Assembly: GCA_030149525.1 (NCBI GenBank)
Contig: JASBRJ010000058.1
Span: 1-47,443 of the forward strand
Length of the DNA: 47,443 bases
Origin: a bacterium
Lineage (GTDB): Bacteria; Vulcanimicrobiota; Xenobia; Xenobiales; JADMJV01
Direction: 5' to 3'
Below are positions 33,605 through 42,309 of this stretch, one piece after another. The notes under the pieces are model-generated. The model ran no database searches. It was given only the letters and a program-made list of their open reading frames with translations, and was not told the origin of the DNA. A program made the translations under genes and the position numbers. How positions within the stretch are numbered: position 1 is the first letter of the stretch; every line of letters begins with the position of its first letter.

Positions 33605-34501
33605 ATGAATCAAGTGAGCAAAAAGACCGACTCGGGGATACCTCCCGGACCCTCTCCTCGCAAGGAGAAGCTTCCCTTGCCGTTCCGCTCGATACTGCAC
33701 CCCACCGACCTTGCTCCGGAGAGGATGAACGCCTTTTACCACGCGCTTCTCTTTAGCCTGACCAGTCGTTGTCAGCTGGATATCCTCAATATCACCAGTC
33801 CCACCTATAGTCAAGAAGCGTCCCCTTTCCCGAGTATCCGAAAAACGCTTGTGGACTGGAAGAAGATTCCTCCGGGAGACGTCACCACGGATGTTTGCGA
33901 CCTTGGAATCATACCTCGAAAAATGTCCACCACAGGAAGCCTGATTCCAACCGTTGTGGAGGCCATGAAAAGGGAAGCCTACGACCTCCTGGTTCTCTCC
34001 ACTCACAACTACAAGACCCGGAGCAAGAGCTTTGTCGGCTCCAAAGCGGAAATCATCGCCCGAAGAAGCGAGATAGCGACCCTGTTCATTCCGTGCGACT
34101 GTCCGGGCTTCATCCAACCGGACAGCGGCGAGGTGACCCTCAAGCGAATCCTCATGCCGGTCGCCGAAAACCCTCACCCGCAACTTGCAGTCTCAAAGCT
34201 TTCCGCCCTACTCCAGCAACTTGCGCTCACCCACTGCGAAGTGGTTCTTCTGTTCATCGGCAAGCCCCAGAAGTTTCCTCGACTTCAGTTGACCGGCATG
34301 GTGGGGGTGCAATGGTTGCAGCTCTGTCGCCGGGGGAGCCTTACTGAAACCATTCTTGAGTTCTCAGAAGGTTGGAATCCAGATCTCGTGGTCATGCCCA
34401 CGTCCAGCAATCTCAAAAGCGAGGGGTCGGTCTTTGCCAGCCAAACCGAACGAGTTCTCCGAGATTGCCACTGTCCTTTGTTGGCGCTTCCCGTGCGATA
34501 G
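33605..34501 (+). CDS. Tandem universal stress protein
   Basis: A 298-residue soluble protein with two Usp domains. Domain 1 (about 25-165) opens PFRSILHPTDLAPERMNAFYHALLF and contains YDLLVLSTHNYKTRSKSFVGSKAEIIARR. Domain 2 (about 178-298) has LKRILMPVAENPHPQLAVSKLSAL, PDLVVMPT and VLRDCHCPLLALPVR, the usual end. The Gly-rich ATP loop of ATP-binding Usps is incomplete in both domains, so these may be non-ATP-binding. The ribosome site (GGCGGA) is inside a possible hairpin. It converges on the SLC13 permease gene with two bases between stops. Its stress signal is unknown. Confidence 0.85.
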   Translation: MNQVSKKTDSGIPPGPSPRKEKLPLPFRSILHPTDLAPERMNAFYHALLFSLTSRCQLDILNITSPTYSQEASPFPSIRKTLVDWKKIPPGDVTTDVCDLGIIPRKMSTTGSLIPTVVEAMKREAYDLLVLSTHNYKTRSKSFVGSKAEIIARRSEIATLFIPCDCPGFIQPDSGEVTLKRILMPVAENPHPQLAVSKLSALLQQLALTHCEVVLLFIGKPQKFPRLQLTGMVGVQWLQLCRRGSLTETILEFSEGWNPDLVVMPTSSNLKSEGSVFASQTERVLRDCHCPLLALPVR

Positions 34502-34503
34502 GT

Positions 34504-36255
34504 CTAAAAAGACCAGAACCGGGGGATCAAAATCGAGGCGAGAATCCAAAAGAGAAGATTCAGAGGAACTCCCACTCTCAGATAATCCGCGAACCGATAT
34601 CTGCCCGGCCCCTGAACCAGAGTATTGGTCTGATAACCTACCGGCGTCATAAAGCTTGCGGAAGCTGCGAAAGTGATGGCCATGAGAAACGGCTTGGGGT
34701 CAACGTTCATGTTCTGCGCTGTGGCGATAGCGATGGGAGCCAGCAAGACTGCTGTGGCACTATTGGAGAGCACTTCCGTCAGGATCGAGGTCAACAGATA
34801 GAGCACCGATAGCGTGACCCACGGCCCGTACGCGCCCGCTCGACCCAGCAAGTTCTCGGCCAGAACCTTATCCAAACCCGAGGCCTCCACCGCCGAACCC
34901 AGGGTCAGCATTCCACCGATGAGGATAATGACTTTCCAATCGATAGCTTCATAGGCCTCGTCAGGAGTTACGCAACCGCTAAGAAGCATCAGGACGCATC
35001 CCACCAGAGCCGCCACGACCAGAGGCAACGTACCCGAACCGATGAGGAAGAGGGTTATGGCAAGAATGGAGATGGACAAGGAACGAAGGTGAGGCCTCGT
35101 ATTCGAAGTTTTCAATTCTCGAATCAAGACGAAAGCCGAACTGCTGTTAAGTTCCGCCAAAGATTCCGGGGAGACAGCTAAGAGGAGCACATCCCCCACC
35201 CGGAGGATCGTGGTGGCCAGACCTTTATGAACGGTGTTGTTAGAGCGTCGAAGGGCCACCACGGTAGCGGGGAGATGCTCTCGAAATCTGTAGCTCTTCA
35301 GGGACTGTCCCACCAACGGAGAGCCTGGTCCAACCACGGCCTCGGTGAACACTGTACAGTCGGAAGACTCCATCTTTCGAAAGGCAACACCGTAGGTTTG
35401 AGTGAGGTTGACAAGCTCCGACACCGCACATCTCACCTTCAACGAATCGCCTGCCTGAAGTTTGAAATGAGGGCTTGGGTGGAGAAAATGCTCACGCCCT
35501 CGGTAGACTTCCAGGATATCCATGTCCAGGTCTCGGGTCAGGGGCGCGTTCTTGAGCGTCCGACCGCAACTGGAAGAGGTCTCCTCCAAAACGAGTTCAC
35601 AAACGAAAGGGTGATCGGCCGGCTGGACCTCCTCCATCACTCCGTTGTCGGGCAGTAAGAAACGGCCCGGTATTAAGAGATAGATTATCCCGACCACGGC
35701 CAGAATGACACCGAGAGGGGCCATCTCAAAGAGAGTAAAACCACCTAACCCGTGGCGTTGGGAGATGGAACTGACAAGGATGTTGGTCGAGGTTCCCACC
35801 AGACTGCAAGCCCCTCCAAAAAGCGAGGCGAAGGACAGCGGAATCAGCATCTTTGAGGGACTCTCGCCGCATCTTCTGGCAAGCTCGATAGTGACCGGCA
35901 AGAACACCGCGACGGCTGCGGTATTGTTCATAAAAGCCGACACAAAACCCACCACCAGCATAAGAAGAAAAGTTGACCAGAACGCGCTCCCTCTGCCCCA
36001 CCGGCTCATGAGATCGGCCAGGCGATCCAAAACACCGGTCTTATGGAGTCCTGCGCTCATCACAAACATAGCCGCCACCGACACCGTGGCCACGTTGGAA
36101 AAACCTGCGATCCCTTGCTCCGGTGTGAGGACACCGGAGACCAGCAGGGCTGTCATAACAAGAGCGGCCACCACATCGACCCTCAGTCGTTCGGAAACAA
36201 AGAGATAGATGGTGCCCAAAACGACACCGGCCGTGAATATCATTTGAGTCGTCAC
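34504..36255 (-). CDS. SLC13-type permease with RCK_C (TrkA-C) domains
   Basis: A 583-residue inner-membrane transporter of the divalent anion/sodium symporter superfamily. N-terminal helices carry SAFMNNTAAVAVFLPV (re-entrant loop with NNT) and SFASLFGGACSLVGTSTNILV; the mirror motif in the C-terminal half is EVLSNSATAVLLAPIAIA with ASASFMTPVGYQTNTLV. Between the halves lie two soluble RCK_C/TrkA-C-like domains (about 205-375), with VGQSLKSYRFREHLPATVVALRR and VGDVLLLAVSPESL, which bind ligand in relatives. The start is GTG 36255 or ATG 36243; no strong ribosome site favours either. In this branch known substrates include sulfate, but no sulfur gene is nearby, so substrate is open. Confidence 0.88.
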   Translation of the reverse strand: MTTQMIFTAGVVLGTIYLFVSERLRVDVVAALVMTALLVSGVLTPEQGIAGFSNVATVSVAAMFVMSAGLHKTGVLDRLADLMSRWGRGSAFWSTFLLMLVVGFVSAFMNNTAAVAVFLPVTIELARRCGESPSKMLIPLSFASLFGGACSLVGTSTNILVSSISQRHGLGGFTLFEMAPLGVILAVVGIIYLLIPGRFLLPDNGVMEEVQPADHPFVCELVLEETSSSCGRTLKNAPLTRDLDMDILEVYRGREHFLHPSPHFKLQAGDSLKVRCAVSELVNLTQTYGVAFRKMESSDCTVFTEAVVGPGSPLVGQSLKSYRFREHLPATVVALRRSNNTVHKGLATTILRVGDVLLLAVSPESLAELNSSSAFVLIRELKTSNTRPHLRSLSISILAITLFLIGSGTLPLVVAALVGCVLMLLSGCVTPDEAYEAIDWKVIILIGGMLTLGSAVEASGLDKVLAENLLGRAGAYGPWVTLSVLYLLTSILTEVLSNSATAVLLAPIAIATAQNMNVDPKPFLMAITFAASASFMTPVGYQTNTLVQGPGRYRFADYLRVGVPLNLLFWILASILIPRFWSF

Positions 36256-36278
36256 ACATCAAAATTACACAACCTATC

Positions 36279-36284
36279 AGTATA
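36279..36284 (-). promoter_or_regulatory. Possible -10 element of the SLC13 permease gene
   Basis: The minus strand reads TATACT about 24 bases before the GTG start. No convincing -35 hexamer is present. Confidence 0.3.
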
Positions 36285-36342
36285 GAAAATCCACCTCAAG
36301 AGCCTTTGTCGGGTATACCAATGGCCACAAGGCGGATCGTAT

Positions 36343-36404
36343 CCCTTCGGGGCCCGTTGCTCTACTCGGGGGGATGGCCTCGAACCGCTGCGGTTCTTGT
36401 AGAG
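36343..36404 (+). ncRNA. Structured leader of the Zn-ribbon membrane protein gene
   Basis: CCC-TTCG-GGG (36343-36352) is a stable tetraloop hairpin. CTCTAC (36360-36365) pairs with GTAGAG (36399-36404), enclosing a perfect hairpin GAACCGC-t-GCGGTTC (36382-36396). The structure ends about ten bases before the AAAAGGAG ribosome site of ATG 36429. It may be a cis-acting leader or the terminus of a small RNA. It matches no riboswitch class I can recall. Confidence 0.4.
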
Positions 36405-36428
36405 TGAAGCTTGAAAAGGAGCAGGTTT

Positions 36429-36881
36429 ATGTCCGATGTATCATGCCGGTATTGCGGTGAATGGAACTGTGTTGGAGCCATCTTTTGCCGGTCGTGTCTT
36501 CGTAGTCAGGAAGACCACACCGTTAGGACTCTTGTCGCTGCCGCCGGCGGAGCGTTCGCTCTGACTCTTCTTTTCTGCCTTGTAAGCCTTGGACTCACCT
36601 ATAGTAAGCCTTCGAGCCAGGAGAGAAGACTGGAACTCGTTCAACCCCGCTACTCCCGTCTTGCAGTGACTGAGGACGCTACCTCTAAGCCGGAGTGGGT
36701 CGAGGTCTCCAGAGAGACTCTGGTCTACGACTCTCGTTCTCAGCTAATCCCCGCCCACAAAGCTTGGCAGAGTCTGGTAGCTGTTGCCGGGCGTCGCTTG
36801 CGGGTCAAAGCCGACTGGAATGCAAGTCCGGTGAGGGCTGCAGAAATCTACCTACCGGAGGTCAACGATAGGCTACGTTGA
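36429..36881 (+). CDS. Zn-ribbon single-helix membrane protein
   Basis: A 150-residue protein starting at ATG 36429 with AAAAGGAG seven bases upstream. It opens with a compact zinc ribbon, C6-x-x-C9 (CRYCGEWN) and C21-x-x-C24 (CRSCLRS), followed by one membrane helix (about 36-57, LVAAAGGAFALTLLFCLVSLGL). The soluble C-terminal part (VSRETLVYDSRSQLIPAHKAWQSLVAVAGRRLRV) is beta-rich. There is no signal peptide, so the ribbon is cytoplasmic and the C-terminus outside. Its last 20 bases overlap the convergent CDF gene. Family unknown. Confidence 0.75.
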   Translation: MSDVSCRYCGEWNCVGAIFCRSCLRSQEDHTVRTLVAAAGGAFALTLLFCLVSLGLTYSKPSSQERRLELVQPRYSRLAVTEDATSKPEWVEVSRETLVYDSRSQLIPAHKAWQSLVAVAGRRLRVKADWNASPVRAAEIYLPEVNDRLR

Positions 36882-37809
36882 GATCGTGTATGAGGTGAAA
36901 TTTGTCTTCGATCATGTCGGCCAACTCTTCTTCCTCTATGGAATCCACCCGGTCCACAGACAAATAACCGGTAAAAAACAGACCGATAGAACGGAGCCTG
37001 AATTCTACTATCTCAAGCCCCAAATCTTGACTCACGTATTTCCGAATATCCTCAATGATCGGGTGAGGCAAGTGCTCTTCACCCATCTGAGAAGGAGCCT
37101 TGTCCATGATTGCCCCAACAGCGTTTCGCAGGTAGACTGTACCATCTCGAACAATGTCGATAGAAATCATCAGGGCCATGGTGGCGTCGGCCCACCACCA
37201 ACCCACTCCAATTCCCAAAACGCCCAGTGCCGCAGCGAGTCCGGTGAGCCAGTCGGCTCGGTTGGTCGCCGCATCGGCACTCAGAGTGGGGTCTTCCAGT
37301 TTCTTTGCTAGGGCTTCCTTCTTGCGTCCAAGGAACACTGGGGGGACGGCCGAGTACAAGATGGCCATAAGCATCAACCAACCTTCCCAAATTTCATATC
37401 CGAAGACCGAAACAAGACCCAGAGTGGGTCTGCTCCCTGAGATGAGAGAAGAAGAGGACTCGTAAAATGCGAAAAGCCCAAGACCCATCAAAGCCACAGA
37501 AGCGGCAAGGTAAGCCACCAAAGTTGCTCTCCGATAGCCGTAGGGGAACCAGTGATCGGGCTCTCGGGCGGCCATCCGGCTTCCGATAAGAAAAGCCGCC
37601 GGCGGGATGAGAGAGAGAACGTCTTCCAGTAAAGCCGTTTTCATGGACTCCGACTGGCCGGCGGTGAGATACATAAACACCACCACGGTGATCATGAAAA
37701 GGATCGTCCACCATTCCAGCTTAGCCGCCTGACGAATGAACTCAACCCTGTCATCTTCGAGCTTGAACGCCTCAAGCGGCGTGAGCTTAGGGGTGCGACT
37801 ATCCATCAT
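36862..37809 (-). CDS. Cation diffusion facilitator family transporter
   Basis: A 315-residue inner-membrane cation/proton antiporter with six helices. It has TALLEDVLSLIPPAAFLI in helix 2, where common CDF proteins have the HxxxD-type metal site. It also carries PDHWFPYGYRRATLVAY, NRADWLTGLAAALGVLGIGVGWWWADATMALMIS in helices 5-6, and a cytoplasmic C-terminal domain starting at DKAPSQM. The helix-2 site is E-D rather than His-Asp, so the metal may not be zinc. Length is normal. Two ATG codons follow AGGAGG directly (37809 or 37806). The start lies inside the end of the preceding lipoprotein gene, so the two are coupled. Confidence 0.87.
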   Translation of the reverse strand: MMDSRTPKLTPLEAFKLEDDRVEFIRQAAKLEWWTILFMITVVVFMYLTAGQSESMKTALLEDVLSLIPPAAFLIGSRMAAREPDHWFPYGYRRATLVAYLAASVALMGLGLFAFYESSSSLISGSRPTLGLVSVFGYEIWEGWLMLMAILYSAVPPVFLGRKKEALAKKLEDPTLSADAATNRADWLTGLAAALGVLGIGVGWWWADATMALMISIDIVRDGTVYLRNAVGAIMDKAPSQMGEEHLPHPIIEDIRKYVSQDLGLEIVEFRLRSIGLFFTGYLSVDRVDSIEEEELADMIEDKFHLIHDLNVAYR

Positions 37810-38401
37810 GCCTCCTCCTAAGAAGCCGACGGTCTATCTCCACCAAAAGCCTGTTCTCACCGGGTGGAAGAGCCAGTACGTATTCAATGGGGTCTCCGAT
37901 CTTCATAGCGGACTCATACTTGCCGGTTTCGTCTGTAATGAGTTTGTAGGGAGATGTCTTTACCGGCTCCTTTCCGGAGACCAGGACGGCATGGAGGCGT
38001 TCCTCCTCGCTTTCCACCCTCACTCCTACCTTCCGAATCTCTTCCTCAGAAAGCTCCTCGCCGCCACCAAGAACCAGGGCTTGGGCCTTATGGTAAGGTC
38101 GCGAACCGGCAACCCCTTTGAGGAAGGGAGAGGTCGTATCCAGCTCACCGTACACAACGTGGAGCTTGGCTTCACGAAGACCTTGGTGGAGTACTTTCGG
38201 TGAAGCATCAAAGAAGACGATCTCGGATCCGATCTCCTCGGCAAATTCGGTCAGAAACTGCTCCGCTCGCGGGTCCTCTTTCAGCCGACCCACCCGAAGT
38301 TCACCGTTCTTCGCGGCTTGGAAACTGTCTTCTGCATCGTAAGGGAGTCCACATCCGGTCACTATAAAGACTGCCAAAAAAAGTAACAGACGAACTTTCA
38401 T
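37799..38401 (-). CDS. Solute-binding-like lipoprotein coupled to the CDF transporter
   Basis: A 200-residue lipoprotein from ATG 38401: MKVRLLLFLAVFIVTG-C with a lipobox before the cysteine. The mature part looks like a shortened type 2 periplasmic solute-binding domain: GELRVGRLKED, RAEQFLTEFAEEIGSEIVFFD, REAKLHVVYGELDTTSPF, SRPYHKAQALVLGG and a final LPPGENRLLVEIDRRLL, the last being typical of this family. No ABC transporter is adjacent; the gene ends 11 nt inside the CDF gene. I recall this pairing as a recurring one in other bacteria. The protein may present a cation or chelate to the CDF exporter or regulate it, which is a guess. Confidence 0.8.
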   Translation of the reverse strand: MKVRLLLFLAVFIVTGCGLPYDAEDSFQAAKNGELRVGRLKEDPRAEQFLTEFAEEIGSEIVFFDASPKVLHQGLREAKLHVVYGELDTTSPFLKGVAGSRPYHKAQALVLGGGEELSEEEIRKVGVRVESEEERLHAVLVSGKEPVKTSPYKLITDETGKYESAMKIGDPIEYVLALPPGENRLLVEIDRRLLRRRHDG

Positions 38402-38443
38402 GAGACCACAATGACGGTGCCGAACTCTTGGCCGAAGGTACAT

Positions 38444-38468
38444 CTTGGGGTGGACACCCTATCCCAAG
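38444..38468 (-). other. Hairpin between the EEP gene and the lipoprotein gene
   Basis: CTTGGG and CCCAAG form the outer arms, with GGGTG and CACCC inside. It lies after the stop of the EEP-family gene, as a weak terminator or RNA-processing hairpin would. There is no T-tract. Confidence 0.4.
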
Positions 38469-38496
38469 GTATCCAAAAATCGGCGAATCTACGATC

Positions 38497-39600
38497 TTAA
38501 TCCTCTCCCAGTTCCTCGCGACGCTCCTCCTGGAAGCCCTCCTTGATAGTCTTCTCAGTGCGCTCTTCGGTTCCCGGAGTGGGAGTGGGAGTCGGTTGAA
38601 ACAGAGGGGCCGAGTCTTCCAGGCTCAGATTGATGAGAATGGGAAAATGATCGGAGCCGATATCCGGTCGGACTTCCAATTGGGCCAGGCGAAAGTGGGA
38701 ACTGTGAAAGACATGATCGAGGGGGAATCTCAGAAAAGGTATCTTTGCATGGAACGTACTGTAGAGTCCACGTCCCACTCGAGGATCCAGTAGACCACTT
38801 CTGCTCTGGAAAAGCGCCGTGGTAGGCGACCAGGCCACGTCGTTCAGGTCGCCCATAACGATGACCGGCATATCCAATTTGCCCGTTTCCTTGGCCACCA
38901 GAATCAACTCCGCATCTCTTTGGGCCGTGGAATCAGACTCTTGAGGAGCCGGAGGCCTGGGGTGAAGACAATAGAGCTTGACCATCTCTTGTGACGGTAG
39001 GACAAGCTTCGTATGAATTGAGGGGATGTCGTCTTCAAGAAGAAATTTGATCTCCGGTTCCACCAACTCGAACTGACTGTACAAAGCCATGCCGTAAGTA
39101 TTGGAGATGGGCTTCTCTACTTTGTAAGGATAACTGTCTGTGACCGGCTTGAGTTCTTTCAGCCAGCGTTCATCACACTCTGTAAGAAGCACAAGTGACG
39201 GCTTGAGCGCCTCAATCTGCCCCGCCAACTTGCTGCTGTCCTCGTTCGACATAAGAACATTGGAACAGAGCATGGTCACGTTTCTGTCCGACTTCAGTCG
39301 ATCCGTCGACTGGACCTGTCGGGAATTGAGAGGAGTGAAGGGGACCACTTTCCAGGCTTGGGCAACGAGCACTGCGAGTAAGACAGCGGCCATACCAATC
39401 TTCACCGCTTTGCGTGAAAATTTGATAAAGAGAACCACCGGAAAGAGAATCAGAGCCACTGAAAAAATCTGCGGCCTTGGAAAGTCCCACATCCTGACCC
39501 ACCACGAGTTAGCCGGAACCATAGGAAGCAGGGTCAGGACCCCGAGCAGCCCGCAAAGAGCCGTGGCCGTTCGGGAGATAATAAGTTGTTTTTGACTCAA
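38497..39600 (-). CDS. Membrane-anchored endonuclease/exonuclease/phosphatase-family protein
   Basis: A 367-residue protein. Three hydrophobic helices fill residues about 10-85, after which the EEP fold begins. Catalytic residues are visible: N114 (LCSNVL), E141 (LLTECDERW), D251 and N253 (VMGDLNDVAWS), D295-H296 (FPLDHVF) and D317-H318 (GSDHFPI). The C-terminal tail is Pro/Thr- then Glu-rich. The family cuts phosphodiesters in nucleic acids, phosphoinositides or sphingolipids; this exported-domain type in bacteria has no fixed substrate. The TTG start overlaps the stop of the protease gene in TTGA, so the two are translated together. Confidence 0.85.
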   Translation of the reverse strand: MSQKQLIISRTATALCGLLGVLTLLPMVPANSWWVRMWDFPRPQIFSVALILFPVVLFIKFSRKAVKIGMAAVLLAVLVAQAWKVVPFTPLNSRQVQSTDRLKSDRNVTMLCSNVLMSNEDSSKLAGQIEALKPSLVLLTECDERWLKELKPVTDSYPYKVEKPISNTYGMALYSQFELVEPEIKFLLEDDIPSIHTKLVLPSQEMVKLYCLHPRPPAPQESDSTAQRDAELILVAKETGKLDMPVIVMGDLNDVAWSPTTALFQSRSGLLDPRVGRGLYSTFHAKIPFLRFPLDHVFHSSHFRLAQLEVRPDIGSDHFPILINLSLEDSAPLFQPTPTPTPGTEERTEKTIKEGFQEERREELGED

Positions 39601-42227
39601 GACTTCTTTGCCCTCGCTTGCAAAGAGTTATGAATTTCCTCCGTAAAGTCTTTCTTTGTCTCTCCCTCAGTGACGTAGGGGAAGTACTGTACGTCCTGTA
39701 GGGAGAGTTGGAAGCTATCCTCAGCTAGCGAATAACTCCAACGTTCAGGATTGATGTTCAGGTTCTTATCCAAGGAGAGTTGACTCAGGGAAGTTGGTAA
39801 TCGACCCGTTTGAAGCCGGTGGAGCTTTATGCTCGTCACCAGGAAACCCGCCGTCTGAATATCGTGGAGGACCTTGAGCCTTTCCAGTCGGATGCTACTC
39901 AAAAGCCAGGTATCGAAGTCCGTGGGGTCGCTCACGATCGGCCATTTCTCGCCGACCTCTTCGCGGGAACGACCGTAGAGAGCGTACTGGTGCCGCAGAT
40001 TTCCTGTAAAGAATATCTTAGATGTGGACTCCATGTCTTGAAACCGCCGGGATTGCTCGTTCATATCGAGGTCAAGTACGACAAGAGCGTCGCTGGAGCC
40101 AAACCAGCCCGCTCGTTGCATATTGAGAAGCATCTCATATTCCGCAGGCTTAAATTGGTAGTGAGTGAGAAGCAAACGAAGAAACTCTCTAGGTCGGTTC
40201 AAGGAGAGAAGACGAAACGCTACCATTTCGGGCTCCACAAAAAGATACTTTTGAGGAGAACCATACCACTGAGCGAGAAGCTGAAGGGCTTCTTCGGTAC
40301 GCCCTTTCTCCAAGTCATGGATGACCAGGATTTGAGTCAACTTGTTGAGGTCTCGTTCAACCATCACGTGACTCGGTTTTCTCAACGTTAGGAGTGGGCG
40401 AGAATGCGCCTGTCTCACCTTGTCTCGTTGACTCGCTATCTGCTCCCACTCCGTGTCGAACTGCTCAAACTCAAGAGCTGCTTTCATACCTTGGGGATGA
40501 GCGGCCGAGCCGAAACCCGACAAGAATCTCTCGACATTCTCAGGAACGTCTTCCTTCTCGAACCACTCCCTCAGCACTTCAAATCCGTCACCATCAGGTC
40601 CAATCTGCTCCCTGTATTCCACCACCGAGCGATACCCCTCATCGGTCAACCGAACCAACTCTGTGGGAATAGAAAGATAGTTTACCAACGGCACACAGAC
40701 AGAACCGCCTACCAGGCAAACGAGGTACAGACTCAACCATCCCAACAAACCTCCCCAACCGGCGGGCGTAGAGCTCACCCTGGGGAAAATCTGACCCAGA
40801 GTGGTCAGCCTGGTTGGATAGTGACTGGTCTCCGGATAACGGCGATAGATTTCTCTTGCCACCATGATGTCCGGCGGTGCCCCGTGAGGAACTTGAGAGC
40901 GAATCGCTTCAGCAATCTTTGTCTGTTTCCAGTTGTGGGAAGCCCCGAGCAGAAGAACGACAAACACTGTCTTGAGTATGAAATCTCCTGAACTCCAACC
41001 TGACCATCCCGCAAGAACAAGGGCGGACAAATAGAAAGCCATCTCTGCCCAGGGTCTCTTAGAAAAGAGGAGTGTCTGGACAATCTTGCCCCCATCCAAC
41101 GGGACGATAGGGAGAAGATTAAGGGCATTGATCACCCATAGCATCATGACACTGAGACCCTGCCACGACAGTAGAGGCGGATTCCAAATCCCTGTAATGA
41201 CGGTAGCCAGGATGAGACCCGGAACAGGTCCCGCCAGCAAAACGAGCATCACCTGGTGAAGTTCCGGAGACTTCTTCCTGCCCACCGCTGCCCCACCAAA
41301 AAAGGGAAGAAAGAAAAAGCGAGTGTTCTCATATCCAAAAACTCGCATGGCGGCCCAGTGACCGATTTCGTGTAAGAAAATCACTCCAGCAAGTATCAAA
41401 GCCGTCACCACATCCATCAGAAAGGAAAAGGACACCATGAAAGCCATCAGGCTCAGAGGTAGCCACCACCAGGACTTTCGTGAAGCCTTTTTCATCTGCA
41501 GTCTTTCGTAGGCGATAAGATCCAGTCGAGCGGAGAGCTCGTCGTCGGAAAACATGTGACCTATGTTGTCGTCGTCAGGTTCTCCTAGTGGGGAACGGGT
41601 CGCAACCACAAGCTTTTTGTCCCGAGTACGGATAACCCCCGGTGCTTTGGCGGAAAAGCTTTGAAGGACCAGCCGGATAGCCGACCACCATGAGAGCTTC
41701 CTCCGGTCACCGCTGGGAACGGTATAACAGGCTATCATGTCGGCGGCCTTGTCTTGCGTGTAGCGTCCGACCATTTGGACCGCTTCGTCGGAAGTCAGCT
41801 CATTCGGCTCATCGGCGAGTCCTGCCGAGGCATCCTCCCAGGTCTTTCGCCAGGAATCCGTCTCCTGCGGAATCTCTTCCACCCTCTCTCCAGACCGACG
41901 CAGAACTGCCACACGCAGCTCGGCCCCGCGCGGCGAAAGACTGAACCAAAGATAGAGCGGTTTGCTGGAATGGGTGTAAAGGAAGATTCTGGAGGCCCAA
42001 TCACTAGCAACGATGGTTGGCCGTTCCAAATATGCACCCAGAAACTTCACTTCAACGTCCTGAATCATCAGGTCGAGCGTCGACTTAAAGTCCGGGTCGG
42101 GCTCCACTGAGTGAAAAGCATTGGGACCGGCTGTTTCTCCTCTGATTTGGTGAGCTTGCTTGAGAATAAGCCAGGCGTAAACAGCCCCTATGATGAGTAG
42201 GAATTCGATTTCTAACGGTTCGTTCAT
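39597..42227 (-). CDS. Large M50 (site-2-type) membrane metalloprotease
   Basis: An 876-residue protein from ATG 42227 (MNEPLEIEFLLIIGAVYAW); a TTG directly before it is also possible and better placed after GGAGGG. It has an N-terminal helix and a soluble domain of about 250 residues. The M50 core follows: H286-E-I-G-H290 (FLHEIGHWAAMRVFGYEN) and NLLPIVPLDGGKI with D378, the third metal ligand. These are the HExxH and LDG motifs of site-2 proteases that cut membrane proteins. A further helix and a long soluble C-terminal part (about 500-876) have no match known to me. The size is about twice that of ordinary M50 enzymes. The EEP gene is coupled to it (TTGA overlap). Confidence 0.85.
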   Translation of the reverse strand: MNEPLEIEFLLIIGAVYAWLILKQAHQIRGETAGPNAFHSVEPDPDFKSTLDLMIQDVEVKFLGAYLERPTIVASDWASRIFLYTHSSKPLYLWFSLSPRGAELRVAVLRRSGERVEEIPQETDSWRKTWEDASAGLADEPNELTSDEAVQMVGRYTQDKAADMIACYTVPSGDRRKLSWWSAIRLVLQSFSAKAPGVIRTRDKKLVVATRSPLGEPDDDNIGHMFSDDELSARLDLIAYERLQMKKASRKSWWWLPLSLMAFMVSFSFLMDVVTALILAGVIFLHEIGHWAAMRVFGYENTRFFFLPFFGGAAVGRKKSPELHQVMLVLLAGPVPGLILATVITGIWNPPLLSWQGLSVMMLWVINALNLLPIVPLDGGKIVQTLLFSKRPWAEMAFYLSALVLAGWSGWSSGDFILKTVFVVLLLGASHNWKQTKIAEAIRSQVPHGAPPDIMVAREIYRRYPETSHYPTRLTTLGQIFPRVSSTPAGWGGLLGWLSLYLVCLVGGSVCVPLVNYLSIPTELVRLTDEGYRSVVEYREQIGPDGDGFEVLREWFEKEDVPENVERFLSGFGSAAHPQGMKAALEFEQFDTEWEQIASQRDKVRQAHSRPLLTLRKPSHVMVERDLNKLTQILVIHDLEKGRTEEALQLLAQWYGSPQKYLFVEPEMVAFRLLSLNRPREFLRLLLTHYQFKPAEYEMLLNMQRAGWFGSSDALVVLDLDMNEQSRRFQDMESTSKIFFTGNLRHQYALYGRSREEVGEKWPIVSDPTDFDTWLLSSIRLERLKVLHDIQTAGFLVTSIKLHRLQTGRLPTSLSQLSLDKNLNINPERWSYSLAEDSFQLSLQDVQYFPYVTEGETKKDFTEEIHNSLQARAKKS

Positions 42228-42309
42228 CAATCTACTAGCCCTCCGGGTCTCATTGGGGAGGTCGCCAAGCGCCCTCACAGGAACTCGGAACAGGTGAGGA
42301 GAGAATAGG

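Noticed and set aside
34500-34514. GGTCT-AAAA-AGACC as bidirectional terminator between convergent genes
   Set aside because: It mostly overlaps the coding end of the SLC13 gene, has a short stem and no T-tract beyond the A-loop.
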